Origin: Fodinibacter sp963763015
Lineage (GTDB): Bacteria > Actinomycetota > Actinomycetes > Actinomycetales > Dermatophilaceae
Assembly: GCA_963763015.1 (NCBI GenBank)
Contig: CAVXML010000007.1
Span: 620,001 to 684,000, forward strand
Direction: 5' to 3'
Length of the DNA stretch: 64,000 bases
A program made the translations under genes and the position numbers. The stretch's first letter is position 1. Each line of letters starts with the position of its first letter. This document shows positions 41,228 to 49,427 of the stretch, piece after piece. The notes below the pieces were generated by a model that had not been told where the DNA came from, made no database searches, and was given only the letters and a program-made list of their open reading frames with translations.

Positions 41228-41700
41228 ATCGGCTCGCCGGCGAACACGTACTTCCGGTAGGCCCAGAAGCGGAAGAGCGTGCCCAGGCCGATCCCCACGA
41301 GCGTGGCGACGTTGTTCGCGAGGGTGGAGGTGTGGCCGAGCCCGTAGTGCGACACGAACAGGGTCGCCGCGGCGATCCCGAGGGCGATGAAGTTGACCCC
41401 GAAGAACAGGGCCACCTCGTGGTGCGCCGGACGGCTGCGGCGGTGCCGGAACGTCCACTGGCGGTTCCCGACCCAGGCGAAGAGGGTGGCGACGATGCCG
41501 GAGATGACCTTCGCCGTCGTGACCTTGTCGCTGAGGACGGTCTGCCACAGCAGGTTGGCCAGGCCGATGTCGATGACAAAGGCGATCGCGCCCACCACGC
41601 CGAACTTGATCATCTCCCGGTAGAGGACGTCGACGGCCTCGCGCACCGAATGGAGGAGGCGGCCTACGACCCCGCTCGGCGCTGGGGCGGTCTTCGGCAC
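41224..41700 (-). CDS. GtrA-family membrane protein
   Basis: 158 residues with four membrane helices: MIKFGVVGAIAFVIDIGLANLLW, KVISGIVATLFAWVGNRQWTF, VALFFGVNFIALGIAAATLFV, TLVGIGLGTLFRFWAYRKYVF. The GNRxWTF and FRFWxYRKYVF motifs are characteristic. GtrA proteins are thought to flip or move lipid-linked sugars in cell-surface glycan synthesis, which fits the envelope genes further right. Confidence 0.9.
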   Translation of the reverse strand: MPKTAPAPSGVVGRLLHSVREAVDVLYREMIKFGVVGAIAFVIDIGLANLLWQTVLSDKVTTAKVISGIVATLFAWVGNRQWTFRHRRSRPAHHEVALFFGVNFIALGIAAATLFVSHYGLGHTSTLANNVATLVGIGLGTLFRFWAYRKYVFAGEPI

Positions 41701-41728
41701 CAGCGAAGCCTATAAGGGGGTGCGTGGG

Positions 41729-41734
41729 TATCCT
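41729..41734 (+). promoter_or_regulatory. -10 element (TATCCT) of a leaderless purK transcript
   Basis: TATCCT ends six bases before the GTG at 41741 and no ribosome site is near, which decides this start over the GTG at 41720. Confidence 0.5.
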
Positions 41735-41740
41735 TCGCCG

Positions 41741-42925
41741 GTGACCACCCCACGTCGCGCACCCGGCGGGTTCCCCGTCGTCGGCATCATCGGTGGGGGG
41801 CAGCTGGCTCGCATGTGCGCAGGACCGGCGGCCGAGCTCGGGATCACCCTGAGCGTCCTCGCCGAGGCGGAGGACGCGAGCGCCGCGCTCGTCGTGCCCA
41901 GCTCGCCGGTCGGGGACCACACCGAGGCCGCCGCCGTGCACGCCTTCGCCCAGCACTGCGACGTCGTGACCTTCGACCACGAACACGTTCCGGCCCACGT
42001 CCTCGAGCTGCTCGTCGCCGAAGGCGTCGACCTGCACCCCCGCCCCGACGCGCTGCGGTTCGCCCAGGACAAGCTGGCGATGCGCGAGCGCCTCAGCCGG
42101 CTCGGCATCCCGTGCCCACGGTGGACGGCCGCACGCACCCTCGCGGACGTCACCTCGTTCGGGGATGCCGTCGGGTGGCCGGTCGTGGCGAAGGTGCCCC
42201 GCGGCGGGTACGACGGCAGGGGCGTGCGCGTCGTGGCGGATGCCGGGGAGCTCACCGACTGGCTGGAGCGGGCGGCATCCGAGGAGTCAGCCGTGCTGCT
42301 GGAGGAGCGGGTGCCCTTTCGACGGGAGCTGGCCGCCCTCGTGGCCCGCAGCCCCTCGGGACAGGCCGCTGCCTGGCCGGTCGTCGAGACGGTGCAGAGC
42401 GACGGCATCTGCACGCAGGTGCTCGCGCCCGCCCCCGGGCTGGACGCGGCGCTGTCGGCGGTGGCGGTCCACGCCGCCCTGCGCGTCGCCGGTGAGCTGG
42501 GGGTCACCGGGGTGCTCGCGGTCGAGCTCTTCGAGGTGACGGGGGAGGGCGGCGAGCCGGCAGTCCTCGTCAACGAGCTGGCGATGCGGCCGCACAACTC
42601 CGGTCACTGGTCGATGGACGGGGCCGTGACCGGCCAGTTCGAGCAGCACCTCAGGGCGGTCCTCGACCTGCCGCTGGGGTCGCCTCGCCCGCACGAGCCG
42701 TGGACCGTGATGGCCAACGTCCTCGGAGGCGAGTACGCGCACCTGTACCCGGCGTACCGCCACGTGATGGCGCGCGATCCCGACGCGAAGGTGCACATGT
42801 ACGGAAAGGAGGTGCGGCCGGGTCGCAAGCTCGGGCACGTCAACGTCTCCGGGAGCGACCTCGACGACCTGCGTGAGCGGGCGGGCCACGCGGCCGACTA
42901 CATCCAGGGAGTGGTGACGCAGTGA
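41741..42925 (+). CDS. purK: 5-(carboxyamino)imidazole ribonucleotide synthase
   Basis: 394 residues from the GTG at 41741. ATP-grasp enzyme that carboxylates AIR to N5-CAIR in purine synthesis. Seen: VVGIIGGGQLARMCAGPA, VVTFDHEHVPAHVLELL, RFAQDKLAMRERLSRLGIPCP, AKVPRGGYDGRGVRVV, LLEERVPFRRELAALVARS, LVNELAMRPHNSGHWSMDG. It overlaps purE by four bases (GTGA), a coupled pair for two consecutive steps. Confidence 0.95.
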   Translation: MTTPRRAPGGFPVVGIIGGGQLARMCAGPAAELGITLSVLAEAEDASAALVVPSSPVGDHTEAAAVHAFAQHCDVVTFDHEHVPAHVLELLVAEGVDLHPRPDALRFAQDKLAMRERLSRLGIPCPRWTAARTLADVTSFGDAVGWPVVAKVPRGGYDGRGVRVVADAGELTDWLERAASEESAVLLEERVPFRRELAALVARSPSGQAAAWPVVETVQSDGICTQVLAPAPGLDAALSAVAVHAALRVAGELGVTGVLAVELFEVTGEGGEPAVLVNELAMRPHNSGHWSMDGAVTGQFEQHLRAVLDLPLGSPRPHEPWTVMANVLGGEYAHLYPAYRHVMARDPDAKVHMYGKEVRPGRKLGHVNVSGSDLDDLRERAGHAADYIQGVVTQ

Positions 42926-43455
42926 GCGGGACAGCGCAGGCAGCCGCGGCGGTCGTGGGCGTGGTCATGGGGTCCGACTCGGACTGGCCGGTCATGGAGG
43001 CCGCCGTCCTCGTCCTCGAGGAGCTCGGCGTGCCCTGTGAGGTCGACGTCGTGTCGGCGCACCGGATGCCGCAGGAGATGGTCGAGTACGGGCGGACCGC
43101 CGAGGAGCGCGGGTTGCGGGTGATCGTGGCCGGGGCGGGCGGCGCGGCGCACCTGCCCGGGATGCTCGCGTCGGTGACCTCGCTGCCGGTCATCGGCGTG
43201 CCGGTGCCACTGCGGCACCTCGACGGACTGGACTCCCTGCTCTCGATCGTCCAGATGCCGGCGGGGGTGCCCGTGGCGACGGTGTCGGTGGGTGGGGCGC
43301 GCAACGCGGGACTGCTCGCCGCGCGGATCCTCGGGGCGGGGGAGGGCGAGGAGGCGGCTCGGCTGAGGGGCGCGCTCGCGGCGTTCCGTGAGAGCCTCCG
43401 CGAGGAGGCGCACGCGAAGGGAGCCGCGCTCAGGGAGCGCCGATCCGGCTCCTGA
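42922..43455 (+). CDS. purE: N5-CAIR mutase
   Basis: 177 residues. Converts N5-CAIR to CAIR. Seen: VVGVVMGSDSDWPVMEAAV, DVVSAHRMPQEMVEYG (catalytic His), IVAGAGGAAHLPGMLASVTSLPVIGVPV, and IVQMPAGVPVATVSVGGARNAGLLAARIL. The SAHRMP and AGGAAHLPGM motifs mark class I PurE. GTG start overlaps the purK stop. Confidence 0.95.
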   Translation: MSGTAQAAAAVVGVVMGSDSDWPVMEAAVLVLEELGVPCEVDVVSAHRMPQEMVEYGRTAEERGLRVIVAGAGGAAHLPGMLASVTSLPVIGVPVPLRHLDGLDSLLSIVQMPAGVPVATVSVGGARNAGLLAARILGAGEGEEAARLRGALAAFRESLREEAHAKGAALRERRSGS

Positions 43456-43478
43456 CGCCCCTCTTCCTATCCTCTGCT

Positions 43479-43538
43479 AGCAGAGGTTAGGCAGGCATCC
43501 ACAGGGTGCACCGTGTGGTTCGAGACCGAAGGTCTGCT
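43479..43538. repeat. 60-bp palindromic repeat, copy 3
   Basis: AGCAGAGGTT at 43479, centre CCACAGGGTGCACCGTGTGG, end AAGGTCTGCT at 43538; a further AGCAGAGGT starts at 43540. Same length and layout as the copies near 28.6 kb. Here it lies between converging purE and the CoA-binding gene, where it may act as a terminator. Confidence 0.75.
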
Positions 43539-43570
43539 GAGCAGAGGTCAGCGGCGCGCGCCGAGCGGCG

Positions 43571-44023
43571 TCAGCGCTGCATGCCGCCGTGGCGCATCCT
43601 GGGCCACTCGATCTTGGGGCAGGTGTCCATGACGACGCCGATGCCGGCCGCGCGCGCCCGCTCGGCTGCGGCCTGGTCGACCACGCCGAGCTGCATCCAG
43701 ATCGCGTCGATGTCGAGCCGCTCCTTGTGGGCGATGGCGTCGTCGACCACGGCGCCCACGTGCGCGGAGTTGACGAAGCAGTCGATGACCTTCACGTCCT
43801 GGTCGGGGATGTCGGCCAGCGACGCGTACCCGGGGGCGCCGTGCACCGTCTCAGCACGCGGGTGGACCGGGATGATCGGTTTGCCGAGCTCGGCGTGCAG
43901 CCAGTGGGAGACCCCGTATGCCGTGCGCTTGCGGTTCTGGGACAGGCCCACCACCACCCAGATGCCGGGGTCCATGAGCAGCTGCCGGATGAGGTCCGGG
44001 TCGTTCTGGTGGTGGAGTGCCAT
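43571..44023 (-). CDS. CoA-binding (YccU-like) protein
   Basis: 150 residues, a Rossmann-type CoA_binding_2 domain: DPGIWVVVGLSQNRKRTAYGV, KPIIPVHPRAETVHGAPGYASLADIPDQDVKVIDCFVNSAHVGAVVDDAI, AIWMQLGVVDQAAAERARAAGIGVVMDTCPKIEW. Function of this family is not established. The ATG at 44023 has CATGAT six bases upstream, another likely leaderless start. Confidence 0.88.
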   Translation of the reverse strand: MALHHQNDPDLIRQLLMDPGIWVVVGLSQNRKRTAYGVSHWLHAELGKPIIPVHPRAETVHGAPGYASLADIPDQDVKVIDCFVNSAHVGAVVDDAIAHKERLDIDAIWMQLGVVDQAAAERARAAGIGVVMDTCPKIEWPRMRHGGMQR

Positions 44024-44068
44024 GCGGTCATCATGCCCACACCCCGCCTCGGGAAACCGGTCTCCTGC

Positions 44069-45241
44069 TCAGTCGTGACCGAAGAGGTCGCGGGTGTACA
44101 CCTTGTCGGCGATGTCGCGCAGGTCGTCGGTGAGCCGGTTGGCGACCACGAGGTCACTTCGACGCTTGAGCTCGTCGAGGTCGCGGACCACCTCGCTGCC
44201 GAAGTAGGTGTCCTCGGTCAGCTCCGGCTCGTAGACCAGCACCTCGATGCCCTTGGCCTTGATCCGCTTCATGACGCCCTGGACGCTGCTCGATCGGTAG
44301 TTGTCCGACCCCGCCTTCATGATGAGCCGGTGGATGCCGACGACCCGTGGCCCACGCGCCACGATGTCGGCCGCGACGTAGTCCTTCCGGGTCGTGTTCG
44401 CGGTGACGATGGCGCTGATGAGCGTCTGCGGCACGTCCGCGTAGTTGGCGAGCAGCTGCTTGGTGTCCTTGGGGAGGCAGTACCCGCCGTAGCCGAAGGA
44501 CGGGTTGTTGTAGTGCGACCCGATCCGAGGATCCAGGCCGACCCCCTCGATGATCTGGCGGGTGTTGAGGCCGTGCGTCACGGCGTACGTGTCGAGCTCG
44601 TTGAAGAAGGCCACGCGCATGGCGAGGTACGTGTTCGCGAAGAGCTTGATGGCCTCCGCCTCGGTGCTGTCGGTCAGCAGCACCGGCACCCCGTCGTCGA
44701 GTGCCGCCTCGGCGAGCAGCGCGGCGAACTGCTCGCCCCGGGGGCCCCGGTCGCCGACGATGATCCTCGAGGGGTGGAGGTTGTCGTGCAGCGCCTGGCC
44801 CTCGCGGAGGAACTCGGGCGAGAAGATGATGTTCTCGGTGCCGAGCCGCTCGCGCAGGGCGGTGGTGAACCCGACCGGGATGGTCGACTTGATGACGGTG
44901 GTCGCCTCGGGGTTGATCGCCTGCACATCGCCGACCACCTGCTCGACGCTCGAGGTGTCGAAGCAGTTGGTCTGCTCGTCGTAGCTGGTGGGCGTGGCCA
45001 CCACGACGACGTCTGCACCGGCGTACGCCTCGTGCTTGTCACCGGTCACGGAGAGCCGGAGCTCACCGCCGGCGAGGCGCTGCTCGATGTCCGGGTCCGC
45101 GATGGGGCTCCTGCCCGAGCGGATGAGCTCGAGCCGGCGCTCGTCGATGTCGAAGGCCACGACGTCGTGGCGCTCGGCGAGGAGGACCGCCAGCGACAGC
45201 CCGACGTACGAGGTCCCGACGACGCAGATGCTTCGAGTCAC
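44069..45241 (-). CDS. ugd: UDP-glucose 6-dehydrogenase
   Basis: 390 residues. Oxidises UDP-glucose to UDP-glucuronate with NAD+. Seen: ICVVGTSYVGLSLAVLLAER (NAD site), VVVATPTSYDEQTNCFDTSSVEQVV, VIKSTIPVGFTTAL, FSPEFLREGQALHDNLHPSRI, EAIKLFANTYLAMRVAFFNELD, and the active-site Cys in FGYGGYCLPKDTKQLLANY. The pattern is that of the short E. coli Ugd type. GTG start at 45241; TATCGT lies eight bases upstream. It can feed glucuronate units to the envelope glycan made by the 47-64 kb genes. Confidence 0.92.
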   Translation of the reverse strand: MTRSICVVGTSYVGLSLAVLLAERHDVVAFDIDERRLELIRSGRSPIADPDIEQRLAGGELRLSVTGDKHEAYAGADVVVVATPTSYDEQTNCFDTSSVEQVVGDVQAINPEATTVIKSTIPVGFTTALRERLGTENIIFSPEFLREGQALHDNLHPSRIIVGDRGPRGEQFAALLAEAALDDGVPVLLTDSTEAEAIKLFANTYLAMRVAFFNELDTYAVTHGLNTRQIIEGVGLDPRIGSHYNNPSFGYGGYCLPKDTKQLLANYADVPQTLISAIVTANTTRKDYVAADIVARGPRVVGIHRLIMKAGSDNYRSSSVQGVMKRIKAKGIEVLVYEPELTEDTYFGSEVVRDLDELKRRSDLVVANRLTDDLRDIADKVYTRDLFGHD

Positions 45242-45385
45242 GCCCGCCAACGATACGGGTCGGGAAGTTGCGTCCGGGACCCCGGCGGAGTTGGGTGGTG
45301 GGCGGCACCCGGCAGACAGCACCGCCGGGTGTCGCCGACGGCACCGGCCGCGTACCTGGCGGCCTGTCACATCGAGAGGACCGGC

Positions 45386-46448
45386 ATGCGCTTCGGACTG
45401 TTCATCCCCCAGGGCTGGCGCCACGACCTCGTGGGCGTCGACCCCACCCAGCACTGGGGGGTCATGGCGGGCCTGGCCCGTCGCGCCGACGGCAACGCCG
45501 ACTGGACCTCGCTGTGGGTGTACGACCACATGCACACCGTCCCCCGGCCCGCGGAGGAGGCGACGCACGAGGCGTGGTCACTCATGGCGGCCTTCGCCGC
45601 GGTCACGGGCCGCATTCGGCTGGGCCAGATGTGCACCTGCGTGGGGTACCGGAACCCCGCCCACCTCGCCAAGGTCGCCGCCACCGTCGACGTCATCTCC
45701 GAGGGGCGGCTCGACATGGGCATCGGCGCCGGCTGGTACGAGCACGAGTGGCGGGCGTACGGCTACGGCTTCCCCCGGGCGGGCGAGCGCCTCCAGGCCC
45801 TGCGCGAGGGCGTCGAGATCATGCGGCAGATGTGGACCACCGGTCACGGGACGTACGCGGGCACGCAGTTCACCGTCGACGGTGCCCTGTGCTTCCCTCG
45901 CCCGCTCCAGGGCGAGAGCGTCCCGGGGAGCCGCCGCAACGGCATCCCGTTGTGGGTGGCCGGCGGTGGCGAGCGCAAGACGCTGCGGATCGCCGCGGAG
46001 TACGCGGACTACACCAACTTCTCACCGAACCCCGAGGAGTTCAGCGCCAAGAGCGAGATCCTGCGTGGCCACTGCGCCGAGATCGGCCGCGACTTCGACG
46101 AGATCGTGCGCAGCGCCGACTACAACGTCGTCATCGGTCGCGACGAGGCAGAGGTGCGCGACCGCCTCGGCGTGGATCCGGGACCACTACACGAAGGCGG
46201 GTCTGCCCTCGGATGCCGTCGACCGTGAGGTGCGGCTGTGGGAGCAGGGCGCGCTCGTCGGGACGCCGGAGCAGATCGCCGAGACCCTCGTGGATCTGGA
46301 GGCCCGCGGCATGACGTACGCGATCACCTACTTCCTCGAGCAGGCCTACGACCTCAGCGGCGTGGAGCTCTTCGAGCGCGAGGTCATGCCCGCGCTCGCC
46401 GACCGCGAGCAGCACAGCAACCTCTGGCACTTCCTGCACGGTCGGTGA
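45386..46448 (+). CDS. LLM-class (F420-dependent) oxidoreductase, frameshifted
   Basis: 353 residues after repair. Luciferase-like TIM barrel: MRFGLFIPQGWRHDLVGVDP, SLWVYDHMHTVPRPAEEATHEAWSLMAAFAAVTGRIRLGQM, RNPAHLAKVAATVDVISEGRLDMGIGAGWYEHEWRAYGY, PLWVAGGGERKTLRIAAEYADYTNF. The frame breaks at GG 46169-46170 (one extra base): EVRDRL continues as AWIRDHYTKAGLPSDAV. Such enzymes use coenzyme F420 or FMN; which substrate cannot be told. ATG at 45386 follows GAGAGGA. Confidence 0.85.
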
Positions 46449-46499
46449 GGGGCTGGGTGAGGAGTTCCACGGCCTCGTGCGGACGGCATCCGGCTCGGT

Positions 46500-46505
46500 G
46501 ACAAT
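46500..46505 (+). promoter_or_regulatory. -10 element (GACAAT) of a leaderless acyl-CoA dehydrogenase transcript
   Basis: GACAAT ends seven bases before the GTG at 46513, favouring that start over the ATG at 46504, which overlaps the box. Confidence 0.45.
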
Positions 46506-46512
46506 GGGTGGC

Positions 46513-47679
46513 GTGACCGGGAACCCCGACTTCGACACCTACCGCCTCTCGGAGGACCACGAGGCCGTCCGCGAGGCCGTGCGAGCCGTGGCGCAGGACA
46601 AGATCGCCCCTCACGCGGCGGAGGTCGACGAGCTGGCGCGCTACCCGCAGGAGGCGCACGACGCACTCGTCGCGAGCGACTTCTTCGCCCCGCACGTTCC
46701 CGAGGAGTACGGCGGGGTGGGGGCCGACGCGCTCGCGACGTGCATCGTCATCGAGGAGATCGCGCGGGTGTGCGCCAGCAGCTCGCTCATCCCCGCCGTG
46801 AACAAGCTCGGGTCCATGCCGTTGATCGTCGCCGGGAACGAGGAGGTGAAGGCGCGCTACCTCACGCAGGTCGCAGCGGGCGAGACGACGATCTCGTACG
46901 GTCTGTCCGAGCGCGAGGCCGGGTCGGACACGGCCTCGATGCGGTGCCGTGCGGTGCGCGACGGGGACGACTGGGTGCTCACCGGCCAGAAGTCGTGGAT
47001 CACGAATGCCGGTGTGTCGCGGCTCTACACGGTTCTCGCCGTCACGGACCCGGACGGCCCGCGGGGGAACAACATCACCGCCTTCGTCGTCGAGGAGGGC
47101 GACGAGGGATTCAGCCTCGGCGAGAAGGAGCGCAAGCTCGGCATCAAGGGCAGTCCCACCCGCGAGCTGATCTTCGAACGCACCCGCATCCCCGGGGACC
47201 GCGTCGTGGGCGAGGTCGGTGGGGGTCTGAAGATCGCTCTCGCCACGCTCGACCACACCCGCGTCACGATCGGCGCGCAGGCGGTGGGCATCGCCCAGGG
47301 TGCCCTCGACCAGGCCGTCGGGTACGTCACGGAGCGCCGGCAGTTCGGGAGGGCCGTCGCCGACTTCCAGGGCGTGCAGTTCATGCTCGCCGACATGGCG
47401 ATGGAGCTCGAGGCGGCCCGGCAGCTGGTCTACGTCGCGGCGGCGAAGTCCGAGCGCGGCGACGCCGACCTGCCGTTCTTCGGCGCGGCGGCGAAGTGCT
47501 ACGCCTCCGACGTCGCGATGAAGGTGACGACGGATGCCGTGCAGCTGCTGGGCGGGGCGGGTTACACCCGCGACTTCCCGGTCGAGCGGATGATGCGCGA
47601 CGCGAAGATCACCCAGATCTACGAGGGTACGAACCAGGTCCAGCGCGTCGTCATGGCGCGCCAGGTCCTCAAGCACTGA
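46513..47679 (+). CDS. Acyl-CoA dehydrogenase (second)
   Basis: 388 residues from the GTG at 46513 (alternative ATG 46504). FAD enzyme of fatty-acid or branched-chain acyl-CoA oxidation. Seen: DFFAPHVPEEYGGVGADALATCIV, YGLSEREAGSDTASMRCRAV, TGQKSWITNAGVSRLYTV, FERTRIPGDRVVGEVGGGLKIAL, YVTERRQFGRAVADFQGVQ, MMRDAKITQIYEGTNQVQRVVMAR with the catalytic Glu in YEGT. It is of the FadE/short-to-medium chain group. It stands alone, before a palindromic terminator. Confidence 0.93.
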   Translation: MTGNPDFDTYRLSEDHEAVREAVRAVAQDKIAPHAAEVDELARYPQEAHDALVASDFFAPHVPEEYGGVGADALATCIVIEEIARVCASSSLIPAVNKLGSMPLIVAGNEEVKARYLTQVAAGETTISYGLSEREAGSDTASMRCRAVRDGDDWVLTGQKSWITNAGVSRLYTVLAVTDPDGPRGNNITAFVVEEGDEGFSLGEKERKLGIKGSPTRELIFERTRIPGDRVVGEVGGGLKIALATLDHTRVTIGAQAVGIAQGALDQAVGYVTERRQFGRAVADFQGVQFMLADMAMELEAARQLVYVAAAKSERGDADLPFFGAAAKCYASDVAMKVTTDAVQLLGGAGYTRDFPVERMMRDAKITQIYEGTNQVQRVVMARQVLKH

Positions 47680-47698
47680 CCGCCCGGGCCCCCACCTC

Positions 47699-47781
47699 CT
47701 CCCCGACTTCGTCTGTCGGAGTGCCGCCGACGCGCCGTTCCGACGGCGTGTCGCGGCATCTCGACAGACGAAGTCGGGGAG
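47699..47781. terminator. Long palindrome, bidirectional terminator; member of a repeat family
   Basis: CTCCCCGACTTCGTCTGTCG (47699-47718) and its exact complement at 47762-47781 form a 20-bp perfect outer stem, with an imperfect inner stem. It lies between converging genes ending at 47679 and 47786 and shares CTTCGTCTGTC arms with the element at 27816. Confidence 0.75.
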
Positions 47782-47785
47782 GGCG

Positions 47786-49300
47786 TCAGGCGCAGATGTC
47801 GCCGTCGGCCTGGCGGGTGGTGATCGACTCGCTCGGCGACGGGACGGCTGTGACCGACGGCGAGGGCACCGGGGCGGTGCCGAGCCGGTTCGGGATCTCC
47901 ACGACTGTCGGCGCATCCGACCCGAGGGTCACCCTGACCCGCTGACCCAGGCCCTCGGCCGGTCGCACGGACGCGCCGGGGAACGCCGCCGCCACCGTCC
48001 TGGCCGCCTCCGCCCCGTCGCCCGAGTACTCCACGACCGCCCCGGTGGCTCCCGGCTGCGGCGCCGAGGCGCGGGTGACGTCCGCGAAGCCCTGCACGAG
48101 CAGTGCCTCGCGGGCCTGGCGGGCGACTCCCTGGACACCCGAGGCGTTCACCACGTCGACGGGAATGTCGGCCGGCGAGACGGTGAGCGGCTCCTGCGGC
48201 TCGGGGTCGCCCGCTCGCGGCCCGCCGAGCTGGCGGTCCTCGCGCAGCGCCGACCAGATCTGGTCGGCCGACGCCTTCCACTGCACCCGGTTGGGGTCCT
48301 GCGAATACGGCTCGTTCGGCACCGTCACGAACTGGATCCTGTCGAGCCCGATCCCCCTCACGCTGGACGCCATGTCGCGCATCGTTCCGATCCCCAGCTC
48401 GGGGTCCGTCGTGAGGGATCTGGTGGCCGCGTCGAGGAAGGAGTAGAGGCGCGTCGGCTGGAGGAGCAGCTTGGTCGAGGTCGCCTCCTGCATCACCGAG
48501 GACAGGAAGGCCTGCTGTCTCCCGATGCGACCGAGGTCCGAGCCGTCGCCCACCGACTTGCGGGTGCGCACGTACGCGAGGGACTGCTCGCCGTCGAGCT
48601 CATGACGGCCGGCGGCGAGCGTCAGGTGGGAGTTCGGGTCGTCGATCGCGGTCGGCGTGCAGACGGTCACCCCGCCCAGCGCGTCGACCATGGTCTTGAA
48701 CCCGCGGAAGTCCACGACCGCGTAGTGGTCGATGAACACGCCGGTGTTGCCCTCGAGCGTCCGGATGAGGCACCCGGTACCACCCAGCGCGAAGTTCCTG
48801 TTCCACTGGCGGCTCGTCCACTCCGCCTTCGGGGCCGTGGGGGAGCAGTCCGGCGGCGCAGGCGTCATCGAGTCGCGCGGGATGGAGACGACCGTCGCCC
48901 AGGTCCGGTCCGCCGACAGGTGGACCAGGAGGTTGGTGTCGGAGTGGTTGCCGGGCTCCTGGCGCACCTGGCCGTACGTGTCGTTGCCGGCTCCCTCGCG
49001 AGTGTCGGAGCCGATGAGCAGGATGTTGACGGCCTCGGTGGGCGGCGCCACGGGGCGGTCCAGCCCGACGGCCGCCGACACGTCGACCTTGGTGATGTTG
49101 CCGTTCAGGTGCCACACGGCCCACCCGGCGACGCCCCCCGTCAGCACGAGCACCGTCACCAGCAGGGCGACGGCACCTCGCCGCGCCCTCCGGCGGGTGC
49201 GTGGGCGGCCGTGGACGAGGCGGCGGGAGCCGAGCCGGTCGTCCTCCGGGGATGCCGGCGGCCTCCCGTCGCGGACCCCCGCGGCGCGCTCGCCGGCCAC
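47786..49300 (-). CDS. LytR-CpsA-Psr (LCP) family protein with C-terminal LytR_C domain
   Basis: 504 residues from the GTG at 49300; the frame stays open to 49417, but GGAGGAG lies right before 49300 and a TACACT -10-like box (49362-49367) lies inside the longer version. One membrane helix (AVALLVTVLVLTGGVAGWAVW), then the LCP domain: NILLIGSDTREG, VSIPRDSMTP, GGVTVCTPTAIDDP, LDGEQSLAYVRTRKSVGDGSDLGRIGRQQAFL, with the Arg/Asp residues that bind polyprenyl phosphate. C-terminal LytR_C domain IPVDVVNASGVQGVARQAREAL. LCP enzymes transfer glycopolymers from lipid carriers to peptidoglycan. First of three in a row. Confidence 0.9.
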   Translation of the reverse strand: MAGERAAGVRDGRPPASPEDDRLGSRRLVHGRPRTRRRARRGAVALLVTVLVLTGGVAGWAVWHLNGNITKVDVSAAVGLDRPVAPPTEAVNILLIGSDTREGAGNDTYGQVRQEPGNHSDTNLLVHLSADRTWATVVSIPRDSMTPAPPDCSPTAPKAEWTSRQWNRNFALGGTGCLIRTLEGNTGVFIDHYAVVDFRGFKTMVDALGGVTVCTPTAIDDPNSHLTLAAGRHELDGEQSLAYVRTRKSVGDGSDLGRIGRQQAFLSSVMQEATSTKLLLQPTRLYSFLDAATRSLTTDPELGIGTMRDMASSVRGIGLDRIQFVTVPNEPYSQDPNRVQWKASADQIWSALREDRQLGGPRAGDPEPQEPLTVSPADIPVDVVNASGVQGVARQAREALLVQGFADVTRASAPQPGATGAVVEYSGDGAEAARTVAAAFPGASVRPAEGLGQRVRVTLGSDAPTVVEIPNRLGTAPVPSPSVTAVPSPSESITTRQADGDICA

Positions 49301-49361
49301 ACCCCGCTCCTCCACTGTTGTCGTGCCGAGGTTCTGTCTGCCCGGCGACGTTCCGGCGCCA

Positions 49362-49367
49362 AGTGTA
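49362..49367 (-). promoter_or_regulatory. Possible -10 element (TACACT) for the first LCP gene
   Basis: On the minus strand TACACT lies about 60 bases before the GTG at 49300, leaving room for a short leader with the GGAGGAG ribosome site. Confidence 0.35.
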
Positions 49368-49427
49368 GCGGCGGGGCGTGCGTCCTCGGACCAGCGCCGA
49401 CTGGCGCCGAGTGTCACTCCGGGGCGG

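Noticed and set aside
43589..46228. 879-codon open frame covering ugd on the opposite strand and running into the LLM gene
   Set aside because: The first part is a shadow of the CoA-binding and ugd genes; only the portion from 45386 is real coding sequence.
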